A stretch of 64,000 nucleotides of DNA from Actibacterium sp. MT2.3-13A (GCF_018139985.1 NZ_JAGSOU010000002.1:239874-303873), one strand, 5' to 3'; numbered from the stretch's first letter, positions 52,742 to 61,679 are shown. Numbers and translations are program-made. Notes: generated from the sequence alone by a model not told the origin.

Positions 52742-53655
52742 GGCCGCTGCGCCCCGTTGGCGGCGACGTAGACGGCATAGAGCGACTTGGTCGCGGTGAT
52801 GAACAGCCGGTTGCGCATCGGCCCGCCGAAGGTGAGGTTGGCCACCATCTGCGGGATGCGGATCTTGCCAAGCGCGGTGCCGTCCGGCGCAAAGCACAGC
52901 ACCCCGTTCCGGCAGGAGGTCCAGACATTGCCCCGGTCATCGACGCGAAAGCCGTCGGGCACGCCGGGATCGACCTCGCAGAACACCCGACCGTTCTCCA
53001 GCCGGTTGTCGGGCGTCACGTCGAAGGCGCGGATATGGTGCGGGCCGTCGGGGTCGTGGCTGAGCCCGCTGTCGGCGATATAAAGGATGCTCTCGTCGGG
53101 CGAAAAGGCCAGCCCGTTGGGCTTGGCGAAATCGGTGGCGACGGCGTGCATCTCGCCGCTTTCGGGGTTGAGGCAGAAGACGAAACAGCCCTCCTGCTCG
53201 CGCTCGGAGCGGAAGCCCTCGTAATCCGACATGATGCCGTAATCGGGGTCGGTGAACCACACCGTGCCGTCCGATTTCACCACCACGTCGTTGGGAGAGT
53301 TCAGCCGCCCGCCCTGGTAGCTTTCGGCCAGCGTGGTGATTGTGCCGTCGGGCTCGGTCCGGGAGACGCGGCGGGTGCCGTGCTCGCAGGACACAAGCCG
53401 CCCCTGCCGGTCGCGGGTGTTGCCGTTGGCGAAGTTGCTGCCGGTGCGGAACACCGACACCCCCGCCCCTTCGGACCAGCGCAGCAGGCGGCGGTTGGGG
53501 ATGTCGGACCAGACCAGCGTGTTGTGCTCGGCGAACCAGACCGGCCCCTCGGCCCAGCGGCAGCCGGAATACAGTTCCTCGACCTCGGCGATGGGCACGG
53601 TCAGGTCATAGAACCTCTTGTCGTAATATTCGTAACTGTCTCCGACCAGGGCCAT
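52738..53655 (-). CDS. SMP-30/gluconolactonase-family lactonase
   Basis: 305 residues. Propeller-type lactonase with metal ligand motifs in WAEGPVWFAEHN (Glu), LNSPNDVVVKSDGTVWFTDPDYG (Asn, Asp) and KPNGLAFSPDESILYIADSG. It is longer and of a different subgroup from the lactonase at 48263, closer to secreted-type gluconolactonases, but has no signal peptide. It is last in the ribose-type ABC transporter unit, so the imported sugar or its lactone is probably the substrate's source. Confidence 0.92.
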   Translation of the reverse strand: MALVGDSYEYYDKRFYDLTVPIAEVEELYSGCRWAEGPVWFAEHNTLVWSDIPNRRLLRWSEGAGVSVFRTGSNFANGNTRDRQGRLVSCEHGTRRVSRTEPDGTITTLAESYQGGRLNSPNDVVVKSDGTVWFTDPDYGIMSDYEGFRSEREQEGCFVFCLNPESGEMHAVATDFAKPNGLAFSPDESILYIADSGLSHDPDGPHHIRAFDVTPDNRLENGRVFCEVDPGVPDGFRVDDRGNVWTSCRNGVLCFAPDGTALGKIRIPQMVANLTFGGPMRNRLFITATKSLYAVYVAANGAQRP

Positions 53656-53668
53656 GTGCGCCTCCCTC

Positions 53669-54616
53669 TCAGCGTTGCGGTTTGTCGCCTCCGGCGATGG
53701 TGATCACGGCCACGATGATCAGGCCGGTCATGATCAGGCGCACGCCGGCGCTGGCGCCGAAGGTGTTCAGCATCGTGACCAGCAGGAACATGAACAGCGC
53801 CGCGCCCCAGATCCCCGGCACGTTGGCCCGACCGCCCGCGACCGAGGTGCCGCCAATCACCACCACGGCGATCGAGGCCAGAAGGTATTCCTCGCCCATG
53901 TTCAGCGACGCGCCACCGGAGAACCCCGCCAGCACGAAGCCGCAGAGGCTGGCGAGAACCGCGCTCAGCAGATAGGTGAGGAAGCGGATGCGCTCCACCG
54001 GGATACCGGCCAGCCAGGCCGCACGCATGTTCTGGCCGATGGCCAGCACCGAGCGGCCATAGATGGTCCGGTTCAGCAGCACCGACATCGCCACCGCCAG
54101 CCCGGCCACCACCAGCGCCAGCACGGGGATGTCAAAGACCCGCGCAGTGGTGAAATCGGCCAGCATCGGCGGCGGCTTGATCTTCAGCCCGCGGCCATAG
54201 GCGATGGCGGTGGACAGCACCAGAAAGCTCGACGACAGGGTGGCGATGATCGGCGGGATGCGCAGCAGCCGGATCAGGGCGTAGTTGAAGCCGCCCACGG
54301 CCACACCGCAGAGCAGCGACACGACCAGCCCCACCAGCAGCATCGCGTCGGCCCCGCCCATCACCTTCATCGCGAGCGAGCCCGACAGCGCGATCGTAGC
54401 CGGGATCGACAGATCCACGTTGCCCGGGCCGGTGGTGATGACGAACATCTGGCCCAGCCCGACGATCACCGTGAAGGTGCCGAAGGACAGCGCGGCCGAC
54501 AGGATCTCCGCCCCGCCCTTGCCGCCGGTGAAGGTCACCGTGGCCAGCCACACCACCAGCAGCCCGAGATAGGACCAGATCCAGGGCCGCGCGGCGAGTT
54601 TGGAAATCGCGCCCAT
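53669..54616 (-). CDS. Ribose/galactofuranose-type ABC transporter permease (RbsC/YjfF)
   Basis: 315 residues from ATG 54616 (a GTG one codon earlier is possible). BPD_transp_2 family with about nine membrane segments and the conserved GPGNVDLSIPATIALSG, YGRSVLAIGQNMRAAWLAGI and GGTSVAGGRANVPG stretches. It is the second of two permease genes; a two-permease arrangement resembles YtfT-YjfF. Confidence 0.93.
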   Translation of the reverse strand: MGAISKLAARPWIWSYLGLLVVWLATVTFTGGKGGAEILSAALSFGTFTVIVGLGQMFVITTGPGNVDLSIPATIALSGSLAMKVMGGADAMLLVGLVVSLLCGVAVGGFNYALIRLLRIPPIIATLSSSFLVLSTAIAYGRGLKIKPPPMLADFTTARVFDIPVLALVVAGLAVAMSVLLNRTIYGRSVLAIGQNMRAAWLAGIPVERIRFLTYLLSAVLASLCGFVLAGFSGGASLNMGEEYLLASIAVVVIGGTSVAGGRANVPGIWGAALFMFLLVTMLNTFGASAGVRLIMTGLIIVAVITIAGGDKPQR

Positions 54617-54620
54617 CACC

Positions 54621-55556
54621 TCAGCCCTCCCGCCGCTTGATCAGCGCGCGCAGCGCCAGCACGATGATCAGGATCGCGCCCTGCGCCCCGATCTGCCAGT
54701 CCGGTGAAATCTTGAGAAAGATCAGGAACGAGCCCGTCAGCGTCAGCGTCAGCGCGCCCAGAACCGCCCCGATGGGCGACACCCGGCCGCCCACGAACTC
54801 CCCCCCGCCCAGGATCACCCCGGCGATGGAATAAAGCGTGTAGCGGTCGGCGATATGCGCGTCCGCCGCCGAGGTCAGCCCGATCAGCGACAGCCCCGAC
54901 AGCACGCCGAAGGTGCCGGCCGCGGCATACATCACCATGCGGATCTTCAGCAGCGACCAGCCGGCGCGCCCGATGGCGCGGGCATTGCCCCCCGCGCCCC
55001 TCAGCACCGCGCCATAGGCCGAACGCATCAGCACGACATGCACCACCAGCGCGATGATCGCGGCGGCGACGATCGGGAACGGCACATAGGGCAGCTTGAC
55101 CCCCATGACCGCCTTGATCCAGCCCGGCGCCGTGCCGCCCGGCGTGGGCAGGATAATCACCGCCACCCCCAGCCAGACGAAGGACATGCCCAGCGTCACC
55201 ACGATCGAGGGCAGGTTGCGCCAGTGGATCAGCGCCCCCAGCGCGGCATAAGCCGCCACGCAGCCGATCAGCGCCAGCACGCCCAGCACCGGCGAGCTGG
55301 CCAGCAGCGTCGCCCCGATGCTGGCGGTCAGCCCCACGAAAGGGCCGATCGACAGGTCCAGATCGTTGATCGCGATGACGAACATCTGCGCGATGGTCGC
55401 CAGCGCGATCGGCACCGCGTATTGCAGCATCAGGTTCAGCCCGAAATAGCTCATCGCGCGGGGCTGGATGTAGAAGATCGCCGCCAGCAGCACCACCAGC
55501 GACGCCGCCGGCAGCGCGGCGCGCAGCGCCCGCGGCGAGAGAACCTGCGCCAACAT
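54621..55556 (-). CDS. Ribose/galactofuranose-type ABC transporter permease (RbsC/YtfT)
   Basis: 311 residues from ATG 55556, two bases after the ATPase stop. Same family as its neighbour: AINDLDLSIGPFVGLTASIGA, AYGAVLRGAGGNARAIGRAGW and GGGEFVGGRVSPIGAVLG. It differs considerably from the second permease, so the pair is expected to form a heterodimer. Confidence 0.93.
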   Translation of the reverse strand: MLAQVLSPRALRAALPAASLVVLLAAIFYIQPRAMSYFGLNLMLQYAVPIALATIAQMFVIAINDLDLSIGPFVGLTASIGATLLASSPVLGVLALIGCVAAYAALGALIHWRNLPSIVVTLGMSFVWLGVAVIILPTPGGTAPGWIKAVMGVKLPYVPFPIVAAAIIALVVHVVLMRSAYGAVLRGAGGNARAIGRAGWSLLKIRMVMYAAAGTFGVLSGLSLIGLTSAADAHIADRYTLYSIAGVILGGGEFVGGRVSPIGAVLGALTLTLTGSFLIFLKISPDWQIGAQGAILIIVLALRALIKRREG

Positions 55557-55558
55557 GG

Positions 55559-57034
55559 TCACGCGTCCTCCGTGAAGGAGGAATGCAGGACCTTTTCCTC
55601 GGTCAGTTCGGCGCGGGCGAGGTCGGCCACGATCCGACCGTTGCGGAACACGAACACATGGTCGCAGTTCTTCAGCTCGTCCATCTCGGTCGTGTACCAC
55701 AGGAAGGTCCGGCCCCTGGCGGCCTCCGCGCGCACGAGGTCGTAGACCTCAAGCTTGGTGCCGACGTCGACGCCGCGCATCGGGTCGTCCATCAGAACGA
55801 TGTCGGCGTCCGACCCCAGCGCGCGCGCGAACAGCGCCTTTTGCTGGTTGCCGCCCGACAGCGACAGGATGTTGTCGTTCATGTCCGGTGTCTTGATCCC
55901 GATCTTGCGTTTCCAGTCCTCGGCCATCTCGGCCTCGGCGGCGGGGTCGATCAGCCCGCCGCGCAGCATCCGCCTCAGCGAGCGCACGCCGATATTGCGC
56001 GAGATCGACCACAGCGGGAATATTCCGTCGGTCTGACGGTCGCCCGCGACCAGCGCCACGGCGCCGGTCACCTCGGTGTCGGGGTCGCGGCCTCGGGCGG
56101 CGCGGAACACCTGCAGCAGGGTCGCGGTCTGGCCGTGGCCGGCCAGGCCCGCCAGCCCGATCACCTCGCCGCGGCGCGCCTCCAGCGCGGCGCCGCCCGG
56201 ACGCCCCTTCGGGCGCACCCGCACGCTCAGCGGTCGCTCCTCGCGCCGGTCCGCCGCCTGCGCCGCCTGACCGGCCGCGGGCGCGCGCGCCACGGTGCCC
56301 ATCGCGGCGACCAGCGTGTCGCGGCTGAATCCCGTCGCGGGCCGCTCGGCCACGACGCCGCCGTCCTTCATCACCACGATGCGGTCGGAATAATCCAGGA
56401 TTTCGCCCAGCACATGCGAGATCAGGATGCAGCTCGCCCCCTGCCCGATCGCCTTGCGCATGTATTGCAGAAGCTGCCCCGCCGTCACCGCGTCCAGCGA
56501 CGATGTCGGCTCGTCGAGGATGACCAGGTGCAGCGGCGCGGCGGTGACGGTGAAGGCGCGCGCGATCTCGACCATCTGGCGCTTGCCGATCGACAGGTCG
56601 CCCACATGGTCGCCGGGCTGGATGCCGTGGCCGGGAAATATCTCGTCGAGCTTGCCGAGGATCAGCGCCCCCGCCCGCCCGCGCCAGCCGGGCCCCTTGA
56701 TCGTGGGATGCACGACGCGGGTGTTCTCGGCCACCGAAAGGTTGGGGCACAGCGACAGTTCCTGGAACACGCAGCGGATGCCCATCTGATGCGCCAGCGC
56801 CACCGAGTAACGCTGGCGGATGTCTTCGCCGAGGATCCGCATCTCGCCGCTGTCCGGCGACAGGGTGCCGGCCAGCACGTTCATCAGCGTGGACTTGCCG
56901 GCGCCGTTGTGGCCGACCAGCCCGAGGCATTCGCCGGGACGGACCGTGAGATCGACCCCGGCCAGCGCCCGGACGGCGCCAAAGCTCTTGGCGACATTGG
57001 AGAAATCGACAATCGGCAGTGGCGCCTCGGGCAT
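55559..57034 (-). CDS. Ribose-type sugar ABC transporter ATP-binding protein (RbsA/MglA)
   Basis: 491 residues with two nucleotide-binding domains. First domain: Walker [11 protein letters not shown], signature-like [15 protein letters not shown], Walker [13 protein letters not shown]. Second domain: degenerate Walker A ([12 protein letters not shown]), signature [15 protein letters not shown], Walker [13 protein letters not shown]. Degeneracy of the second site is normal for RbsA-type proteins. It powers the two adjacent permeases. Confidence 0.94.
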   Translation of the reverse strand: MPEAPLPIVDFSNVAKSFGAVRALAGVDLTVRPGECLGLVGHNGAGKSTLMNVLAGTLSPDSGEMRILGEDIRQRYSVALAHQMGIRCVFQELSLCPNLSVAENTRVVHPTIKGPGWRGRAGALILGKLDEIFPGHGIQPGDHVGDLSIGKRQMVEIARAFTVTAAPLHLVILDEPTSSLDAVTAGQLLQYMRKAIGQGASCILISHVLGEILDYSDRIVVMKDGGVVAERPATGFSRDTLVAAMGTVARAPAAGQAAQAADRREERPLSVRVRPKGRPGGAALEARRGEVIGLAGLAGHGQTATLLQVFRAARGRDPDTEVTGAVALVAGDRQTDGIFPLWSISRNIGVRSLRRMLRGGLIDPAAEAEMAEDWKRKIGIKTPDMNDNILSLSGGNQQKALFARALGSDADIVLMDDPMRGVDVGTKLEVYDLVRAEAARGRTFLWYTTEMDELKNCDHVFVFRNGRIVADLARAELTEEKVLHSSFTEDA

Positions 57035-57068
57035 GGCCGGGATCCTCGGTCAGGGTCTCGCCGCAGGC

Positions 57069-58079
57069 TTATTCGCCGGCGACGACGGCCTCGGCATCGG
57101 CCAGCGAATATTCGACGTTGGCGACACCGCCGGGTTCGGTATTGGCCAGGCTTTCCTCCAGGTTGTCCTGGTTGATCTGCAGGAAGGGCACGGTCAGATC
57201 CTTCGGCACCTCCTTGCCGTCGAGGATCATCTGCGCCACCCAGAAGGCCAGCGTCGAGACACCAGGCGCGATCGAGACCGACATGGTCTCATAGCCGTTG
57301 GCGTCCTTCTGCTCCTTCCACCAGGTCAGCTCGTCGTGGCGGTTGCCCATGATGATCAGCGGGGTCGGCCGCCCGGCCGCCTTGAACGCCTGCGCCGCGC
57401 CGTAGCCGTCGCCGCCCTGCGTCACGACCGCCTGCACCTCGGGCAGCGAGGGCAGGATGCCTGCCACGGCCTTCTGGGCCACGTCCTGCGCCCAGTCGCC
57501 ATGCACCGAGCCCACGATCTTGAACTGCGGATGCTTCTCGACGCCGGAATGGATGCCGGCGCTGATCTCGTCATCGACGAAGACGCCCGCCAGGCCGCGG
57601 ATTTCCAGCAGGTTGCCGCCCTCGGCCATGCGCCCGGCGAGGTAGTCGACCTGCACCGCGCCCATCTGCTTGAAATCGACCGCGATGCGCCAGGCGCAGG
57701 GCTCGGTCACGATACCGTCGAACGAGACCACCACGATGCCCGCGTCGCAGGCCTGTTTCACCGCGCCGTTCAGCGCGTCCGGCGAGGCGGCGTTGATGAC
57801 GATCGCATCATAGCCCTGCAGGATCAGGTTCTGGATCTGCGCGGCCTGCTCGGTCACCTGGTTCTCGGCGGTGGTGAAGGCCGGCGCCTCGGCGACCACG
57901 CCCTCGGAGACGGCCTGTCCGGTGACCTTCTCCCAGCTTTTCAGCATGGCCTGGCGCCAGGAATTGCCGGCATAGTTGTTGGACAGCGCGATGCGCTTGC
58001 CCGATGTATCGGCCAGCGCCGGTGCGGCAGCGAGGGCCAGGGTCATGGCCACCGCGCCCATCAGGGATTTCTTCAACAT
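57069..58079 (-). CDS. Sugar ABC transporter substrate-binding protein (RbsB-like, PBP type 1)
   Basis: 336 residues with a signal peptide (SLMGAVAMTLALAAAPALA-D) and AAGGAGGAAAG upstream of the ATG. The mature receptor begins KRIALSNNYAGNSWRQAMLKSWE and has IQNLILQGYDAIVINAASPDAL, QACDAGIVVVSFDGIV and VVTQGGDGYGAAQAF, typical of the periplasmic sugar receptors of the ribose class. It is first in the unit receptor-ATPase-permease-permease-lactonase. A pentose or an aldonolactone is plausible from context. Confidence 0.93.
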   Translation of the reverse strand: MLKKSLMGAVAMTLALAAAPALADTSGKRIALSNNYAGNSWRQAMLKSWEKVTGQAVSEGVVAEAPAFTTAENQVTEQAAQIQNLILQGYDAIVINAASPDALNGAVKQACDAGIVVVSFDGIVTEPCAWRIAVDFKQMGAVQVDYLAGRMAEGGNLLEIRGLAGVFVDDEISAGIHSGVEKHPQFKIVGSVHGDWAQDVAQKAVAGILPSLPEVQAVVTQGGDGYGAAQAFKAAGRPTPLIIMGNRHDELTWWKEQKDANGYETMSVSIAPGVSTLAFWVAQMILDGKEVPKDLTVPFLQINQDNLEESLANTEPGGVANVEYSLADAEAVVAGE

Positions 58080-58115
58080 AACTTTCCTCCTTGTGATGTG
58101 TTTGAGTGCCGTCCA

Positions 58116-58141
58116 CCGGGCCGGCCTCCTCTCCGGCCCGG
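58116..58141 (-). promoter_or_regulatory. Leader hairpin upstream of the sugar receptor gene
   Basis: CCGGGCCGG and CCGGCCCGG (58116-58124, 58133-58141) form a perfect 9-bp stem. In the minus-strand transcript the eight-base loop reads AGAGGAGG, a ribosome-site-like sequence, and lies 37-62 bases before the receptor ATG. It could stabilise the mRNA or act as ribosome stand-by; not known. Confidence 0.45.
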
Positions 58142-58382
58142 CGGCGTCTTATCCTGGATTGGGGGGCGCGGTCGGGTGCGCATCCCGCTGAAATTCATGT
58201 CCGTCTGCTCACGTCCGGGGGCATCGCCGGGTTGCCGCGCGATTACGATACGTCACCCCGATCGCGCCAAAATACGCCGCCCCGAACCGCCGGTTTCCTC
58301 CCCCACGGGCGACCGCCGCTCCCCTCGCGAAATCAGGAGTTTTGCGGTTGAACGCCTCCACAATATGGTTGTAGGGTGAATT

Positions 58383-58394
58383 ATGGTATACCAT
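58383..58394. promoter_or_regulatory. GGTATACC operator 5 (sugar ABC / semialdehyde dehydrogenase divergent region)
   Basis: ATGGTATACCAT, a perfect 12-bp palindrome with the same core and ATGG/CCAT flank as operator 4. It is 304 bases before the sugar receptor and 178 bases before the dehydrogenase start. On the minus strand it is preceded by TTGACA (complement at 58398-58403), a consensus -35, so it may overlap the sugar transporter promoter. Confidence 0.7.
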
Positions 58395-58571
58395 TTTGTC
58401 AAGCGCGCCGAACCGGAGATGCAAGCCACTGTTTTTGCTTCCGTTTCCAAGCCACCCCGCGCGGCATGCCGGACGGGGCGAACCGCGCCCGGGCGCCGCG
58501 CGCGAGGCCCGCGAGACGGAATCGGCATTGCCCGCGAACCACTCTGGCGCAAACCATCGAGGACCTGACGG

Positions 58572-60086
58572 ATGACTTTCACCCCCCATGGCAAACACCT
58601 GATCGCGGGCGACTGGATCGCCGGCGAGGCGAGCTTCACTTCGGCCCCCGCCCACGGCCCCGCGCATGACTTCTCGGTCGGGACGCCGGCGCATGTCGAT
58701 GCCGCCTGCGCCGCCGCCGAAGAGGCGTTCTGGAGCTACGGCTATTCCAGCCGCGCCGAGCGCGCCGCCTTCCTCAACGCCATCGCCGACGAGATCGAGG
58801 CCCGCGCCGAGGCCATCACCGAGATCGGCGCCCAGGAGACCGGCCTGCCCGAGGCCCGCCTCCAGGGCGAGCGCGGCCGCACCACCGGCCAGTTGCGCCT
58901 CTTCGCCGAACATATCCTGAAGGGCGACTACCTCGACCGCCGGCACGACAAGGCCCTGCCCGACCGCCAGCCGCTGCCCCGCCCCGACCTGAAGATGATG
59001 CAGCGCCCGATCGGCCCGGTGGCCGTGTTCGGCGCGTCGAACTTCCCGCTGGCCTTCTCCACCGCGGGCGGCGACACCGCCTCTGCGCTGGCCGCAGGCT
59101 GCCCGGTGGTGGTCAAGGGCCACTCCGCCCATCCCGGCACCGGCGAGATCGTGGCCGAGGCCATTCATGCCGCCATCGCCAAATGCAACCTGCATCCGGG
59201 CGTGTTCAGCCTGATCCAGGGCGGCCGGCGCGACGTCGGCCAGGCGCTGGTCCAGCACCCGCTGATCAAGGCGGTGGGCTTCACCGGCTCCTTGGGCGGC
59301 GGGCGCGCGCTATTCGACCTCTGCGCCGCGCGGCCCGAGCCGATCCCGTTCTTCGGCGAGCTGGGCTCGGTCAACCCGATGTTCTTCATGCCCCACGCCC
59401 TGGCCAACCGCGGCACCGAGATCGCGCAGGGCTGGGCCGGATCGCTGACCATGGGCGCGGGGCAGTTCTGCACCAATCCCGGCATCTCGGTCGTGATCGA
59501 GGGCCCCGAGGCCGAGGCCTTCACCAAGGCCGCCTCGGAGGCGCTGGCCCCGATGGGGGCGCAGACCATGCTGACCGACGGCATCGCCGCCGCCTATCGC
59601 CAGGGCCGCGACCGGATCGCCGGCGCCAAGGGCGTCCAGGAGGTTCTGACCAGCGTGTGCGACATGCGCAACGCCACTCCCTACCTGTTCCTCACCACCG
59701 GCGCCGAATGGCTGGCCAACGAGGCGCTGGGCGAAGAGGTCTTCGGCCCGCTGGGGCTGATCGTCGTGGTCAAGGACATGGACGAGATGCTGGCGCTGGC
59801 GCATTCGCTGCAGGGCCAGCTGACCTGCACCCTGCACCTGGACGACGAGGACGCCAAGGCCGCCCGCAAACTGCTGCCGGTGCTGGAGCGCAAGGCCGGC
59901 CGGGTGCTGGCCAACGGCTTCCCCACCGGGGTCGAGGTCTGCGACGCGATGGTGCATGGCGGCCCCTACCCCGCCTCCACCAATTTCGGCGCGACCTCGG
60001 TCGGCACGCTGGCCATCCGCCGCTTCCTGCGGCCGGTCTGCTACCAGAACATGCCCGAGGCCGTTCTGCCCGACGACCTGCGCTGA
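58572..60086 (+). CDS. Alpha-ketoglutaric semialdehyde dehydrogenase (aldehyde dehydrogenase superfamily)
   Basis: 504 residues. Catalytic Cys C300 in AGQFCTNPG, general base E263 in FFGELGS, cofactor residues N157 (FGASNFPLAFS) and K182 (VVVKGHSAHPG). The GELGSVNPMFFMP and GQFCTNPG motifs are those of the type of KGSADH linked to sugar and hydroxyproline/glucarate pathways. It oxidises alpha-ketoglutaric semialdehyde to 2-oxoglutarate, the final common step for both pentonate branches encoded here. It starts a four-gene plus-strand series with DgoK and DgoA. Confidence 0.93.
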   Translation: MTFTPHGKHLIAGDWIAGEASFTSAPAHGPAHDFSVGTPAHVDAACAAAEEAFWSYGYSSRAERAAFLNAIADEIEARAEAITEIGAQETGLPEARLQGERGRTTGQLRLFAEHILKGDYLDRRHDKALPDRQPLPRPDLKMMQRPIGPVAVFGASNFPLAFSTAGGDTASALAAGCPVVVKGHSAHPGTGEIVAEAIHAAIAKCNLHPGVFSLIQGGRRDVGQALVQHPLIKAVGFTGSLGGGRALFDLCAARPEPIPFFGELGSVNPMFFMPHALANRGTEIAQGWAGSLTMGAGQFCTNPGISVVIEGPEAEAFTKAASEALAPMGAQTMLTDGIAAAYRQGRDRIAGAKGVQEVLTSVCDMRNATPYLFLTTGAEWLANEALGEEVFGPLGLIVVVKDMDEMLALAHSLQGQLTCTLHLDDEDAKAARKLLPVLERKAGRVLANGFPTGVEVCDAMVHGGPYPASTNFGATSVGTLAIRRFLRPVCYQNMPEAVLPDDLR

Positions 60087-60094
60087 GGCCCGCG

Positions 60095-61003
60095 ATGCAG
60101 GCTGACTGGATCGCGGTCGACTGGGGCACCTCGCGGCTGCGCGCCTGGGCGATGGGGCCGGATGGCCCCCTGGCCCAAGCGGCCTCGGACAAGGGCATGA
60201 ACGGGCTCGCGCCCGAAGCGTTCGAGCCCGCCCTGCTGGAACTGGTCGCGCCCTGGCTGGCGCCGGACCGGCCGATGCCGGTGGTGGCCTGCGGCATGGT
60301 GGGCGCGCGGCAGGGCTGGATCGAGGCGCCCTATCTGGAGGTGCCCTGCGCCCCGGCCGCGCCTTCCGGCGCGATCGCGGCGCCGGCCCGCGATCCGCGC
60401 CTCAGGGTGCGCATCCTGCCCGGCCTGTGCCAGCAGGCGCCTGCCGACGTGATGCGCGGCGAGGAGACCCAGATCGCCGGGCTTCTGGCCGGCGAGCCGG
60501 GTTTCGCCGGGCTCGTCTGCCTGCCCGGCACGCATACCAAATGGGTGACGCTGGATGGCGGCCGGGTGACCGGCTTCCGCACCTTCATGACCGGCGAATT
60601 GTTCGCGCTGCTGGCGCAGAACTCGGTGTTGCGCCACTCGCTCGGCGGGACGGGCTGGGACGAGGCGTCCTTCCTCGCCGCGCTGGAGGAGACCCGCGCC
60701 CACCCCGCGCGCCTGTCGGCGGCGCTGTTCTCGATCCGGGCGCAGTCGCTGTTGTCCGGGCTCACCCCGCCCGAGGCCCGCGCGCGGCTCTCGGGGCTGC
60801 TGATCGGCGCCGAGCTGGCCGGGATCGAAGAGGCCGACGCCCCCCCGGGCCGGATCGCCGTGATCGGCGCCGACGGGGCCAGCGCGCCCTATCTCGCGGC
60901 GCTGCGCCACGCCGGCCACGACCCCGTGGTCCTCGATACCGCGGCCGCCACGCTGGCCGGGCTGAGCGCCGCCCACAACGCGCTGGAGGCGCAAGAGACA
61001 TGA
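60095..61003 (+). CDS. dgoK: 2-dehydro-3-deoxygalactonokinase (DgoK)
   Basis: 302 residues from ATG 60095. DgoK-family ASKHA kinase: N-terminal phosphate motif VDWGTSRLRAW, then VACGMVGARQGW, LPGTHTKWVTLDGGRVTGFRTFMTGELFALL. It phosphorylates 2-keto-3-deoxygalactonate at C6. The next gene, overlapping by ATGA, encodes the matching aldolase, so the pair is a standard galactonate module. The galactonate dehydratase could be the enolase-superfamily enzyme at 43581 or the IlvD-type enzyme at 50077. Confidence 0.94.
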   Translation: MQADWIAVDWGTSRLRAWAMGPDGPLAQAASDKGMNGLAPEAFEPALLELVAPWLAPDRPMPVVACGMVGARQGWIEAPYLEVPCAPAAPSGAIAAPARDPRLRVRILPGLCQQAPADVMRGEETQIAGLLAGEPGFAGLVCLPGTHTKWVTLDGGRVTGFRTFMTGELFALLAQNSVLRHSLGGTGWDEASFLAALEETRAHPARLSAALFSIRAQSLLSGLTPPEARARLSGLLIGAELAGIEEADAPPGRIAVIGADGASAPYLAALRHAGHDPVVLDTAAATLAGLSAAHNALEAQET

Positions 61004-61605
61004 CCCGAAACCTGATCGCCATCCTGCGCGGGATCACCCCCGAGGAGGCAGAGCCGGTCACCGCCGCGCTGGTCGAGGCCGGCATCACCACGATCGAGGT
61101 GCCGCTGAATTCGCCCCGGCCGTTCGACAGCATCGAACGCATGGCGCGGATGGGCAGCGGCGCGGTGATCGGCGCCGGAACGGTCCTCAGCGTGCCCGAC
61201 GTGACCCACGTGTCCGAGGCGGGCGGCCGCATCGTGGTCTCCCCCAACGCCGACACGGAGGTCATCGCCGCCGCGCGCGACCTCGGCATGGACGCCTATC
61301 CCGGCGTCTTCACCGCGACCGAGTGCTTCGCCGCGCTGAAGGCCGGCGCGACCGGTCTGAAGGTCTTCCCCGCCTTCCTGATCGGCCCCGCCGGGCTGAA
61401 GGCGCTGCGCGCCGTGCTGCCCCCCGAGGCGCCGGTCTATGCCGTGGGCGGCGTCGGCCCCGACGATTTCGGCGGCTGGATCGCGGCCGGCGCGGCCGGC
61501 TTCGGGGTCGGCACCGCGCTGTACCGTCCGGGAATGTCCGCCGCCGAGGTCGCCGCGGCGGCGCGCGCCATCACCGCCGCCTACGACGCGGCCCTGGCGC
61601 GCTGA
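61000..61605 (+). CDS. dgoA: 2-dehydro-3-deoxy-6-phosphogalactonate aldolase (DgoA, KDPG aldolase family)
   Basis: 201 residues. Class I aldolase: N-terminal LIAILRGITPEEA, E33 in TIEVPLNSP and the Schiff-base lysine K120 in GLKVFPAFLIGP. Cleaves KDPGal to pyruvate and glyceraldehyde 3-phosphate. The PLNSPRPFDSI region is typical of DgoA rather than of Eda. Length is normal. Confidence 0.94.
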   Translation: MTRNLIAILRGITPEEAEPVTAALVEAGITTIEVPLNSPRPFDSIERMARMGSGAVIGAGTVLSVPDVTHVSEAGGRIVVSPNADTEVIAAARDLGMDAYPGVFTATECFAALKAGATGLKVFPAFLIGPAGLKALRAVLPPEAPVYAVGGVGPDDFGGWIAAGAAGFGVGTALYRPGMSAAEVAAAARAITAAYDAALAR

Positions 61606-61663
61606 GGCAGCTACTGGAAACGAAAAAAATAGCGGTAAATCAACGGGTAATACAATGCCTTCC

Positions 61664-61679
61664 ATTTGGTATACCAGAT
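61664..61679. promoter_or_regulatory. GGTATACC operator 6 (upstream of the second TRAP receptor)
   Basis: ATTTGGTATACCAGAT contains the perfect 10-bp TGGTATACCA, with one mismatch in the 16-bp palindrome. It lies about 87 bases before the receptor ATG in the 160-base gap after dgoA, so the receptor has its own promoter under the same control as the first TRAP operon. Confidence 0.7.

Larger units (their letters stand above)
58080..58571. other. 492-base divergent intergenic region
   Basis: The longest non-coding stretch in the window, between the sugar receptor (minus) and the semialdehyde dehydrogenase (plus). It holds the leader hairpin at 58116-58141 and the GGTATACC site at 58383-58394. 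A 61-codon reading starting inside the operator (58383-58568) has no ribosome site and unusual composition, and is not called. I see nothing else supportable. Confidence 0.6.

Noticed and set aside
58383..58568. A 61-codon frame ending three bases before the semialdehyde dehydrogenase
   Set aside because: It starts inside the GGTATACC operator, has no ribosome site, and its translation (Arg/Pro/Ala-rich second half) looks non-coding.
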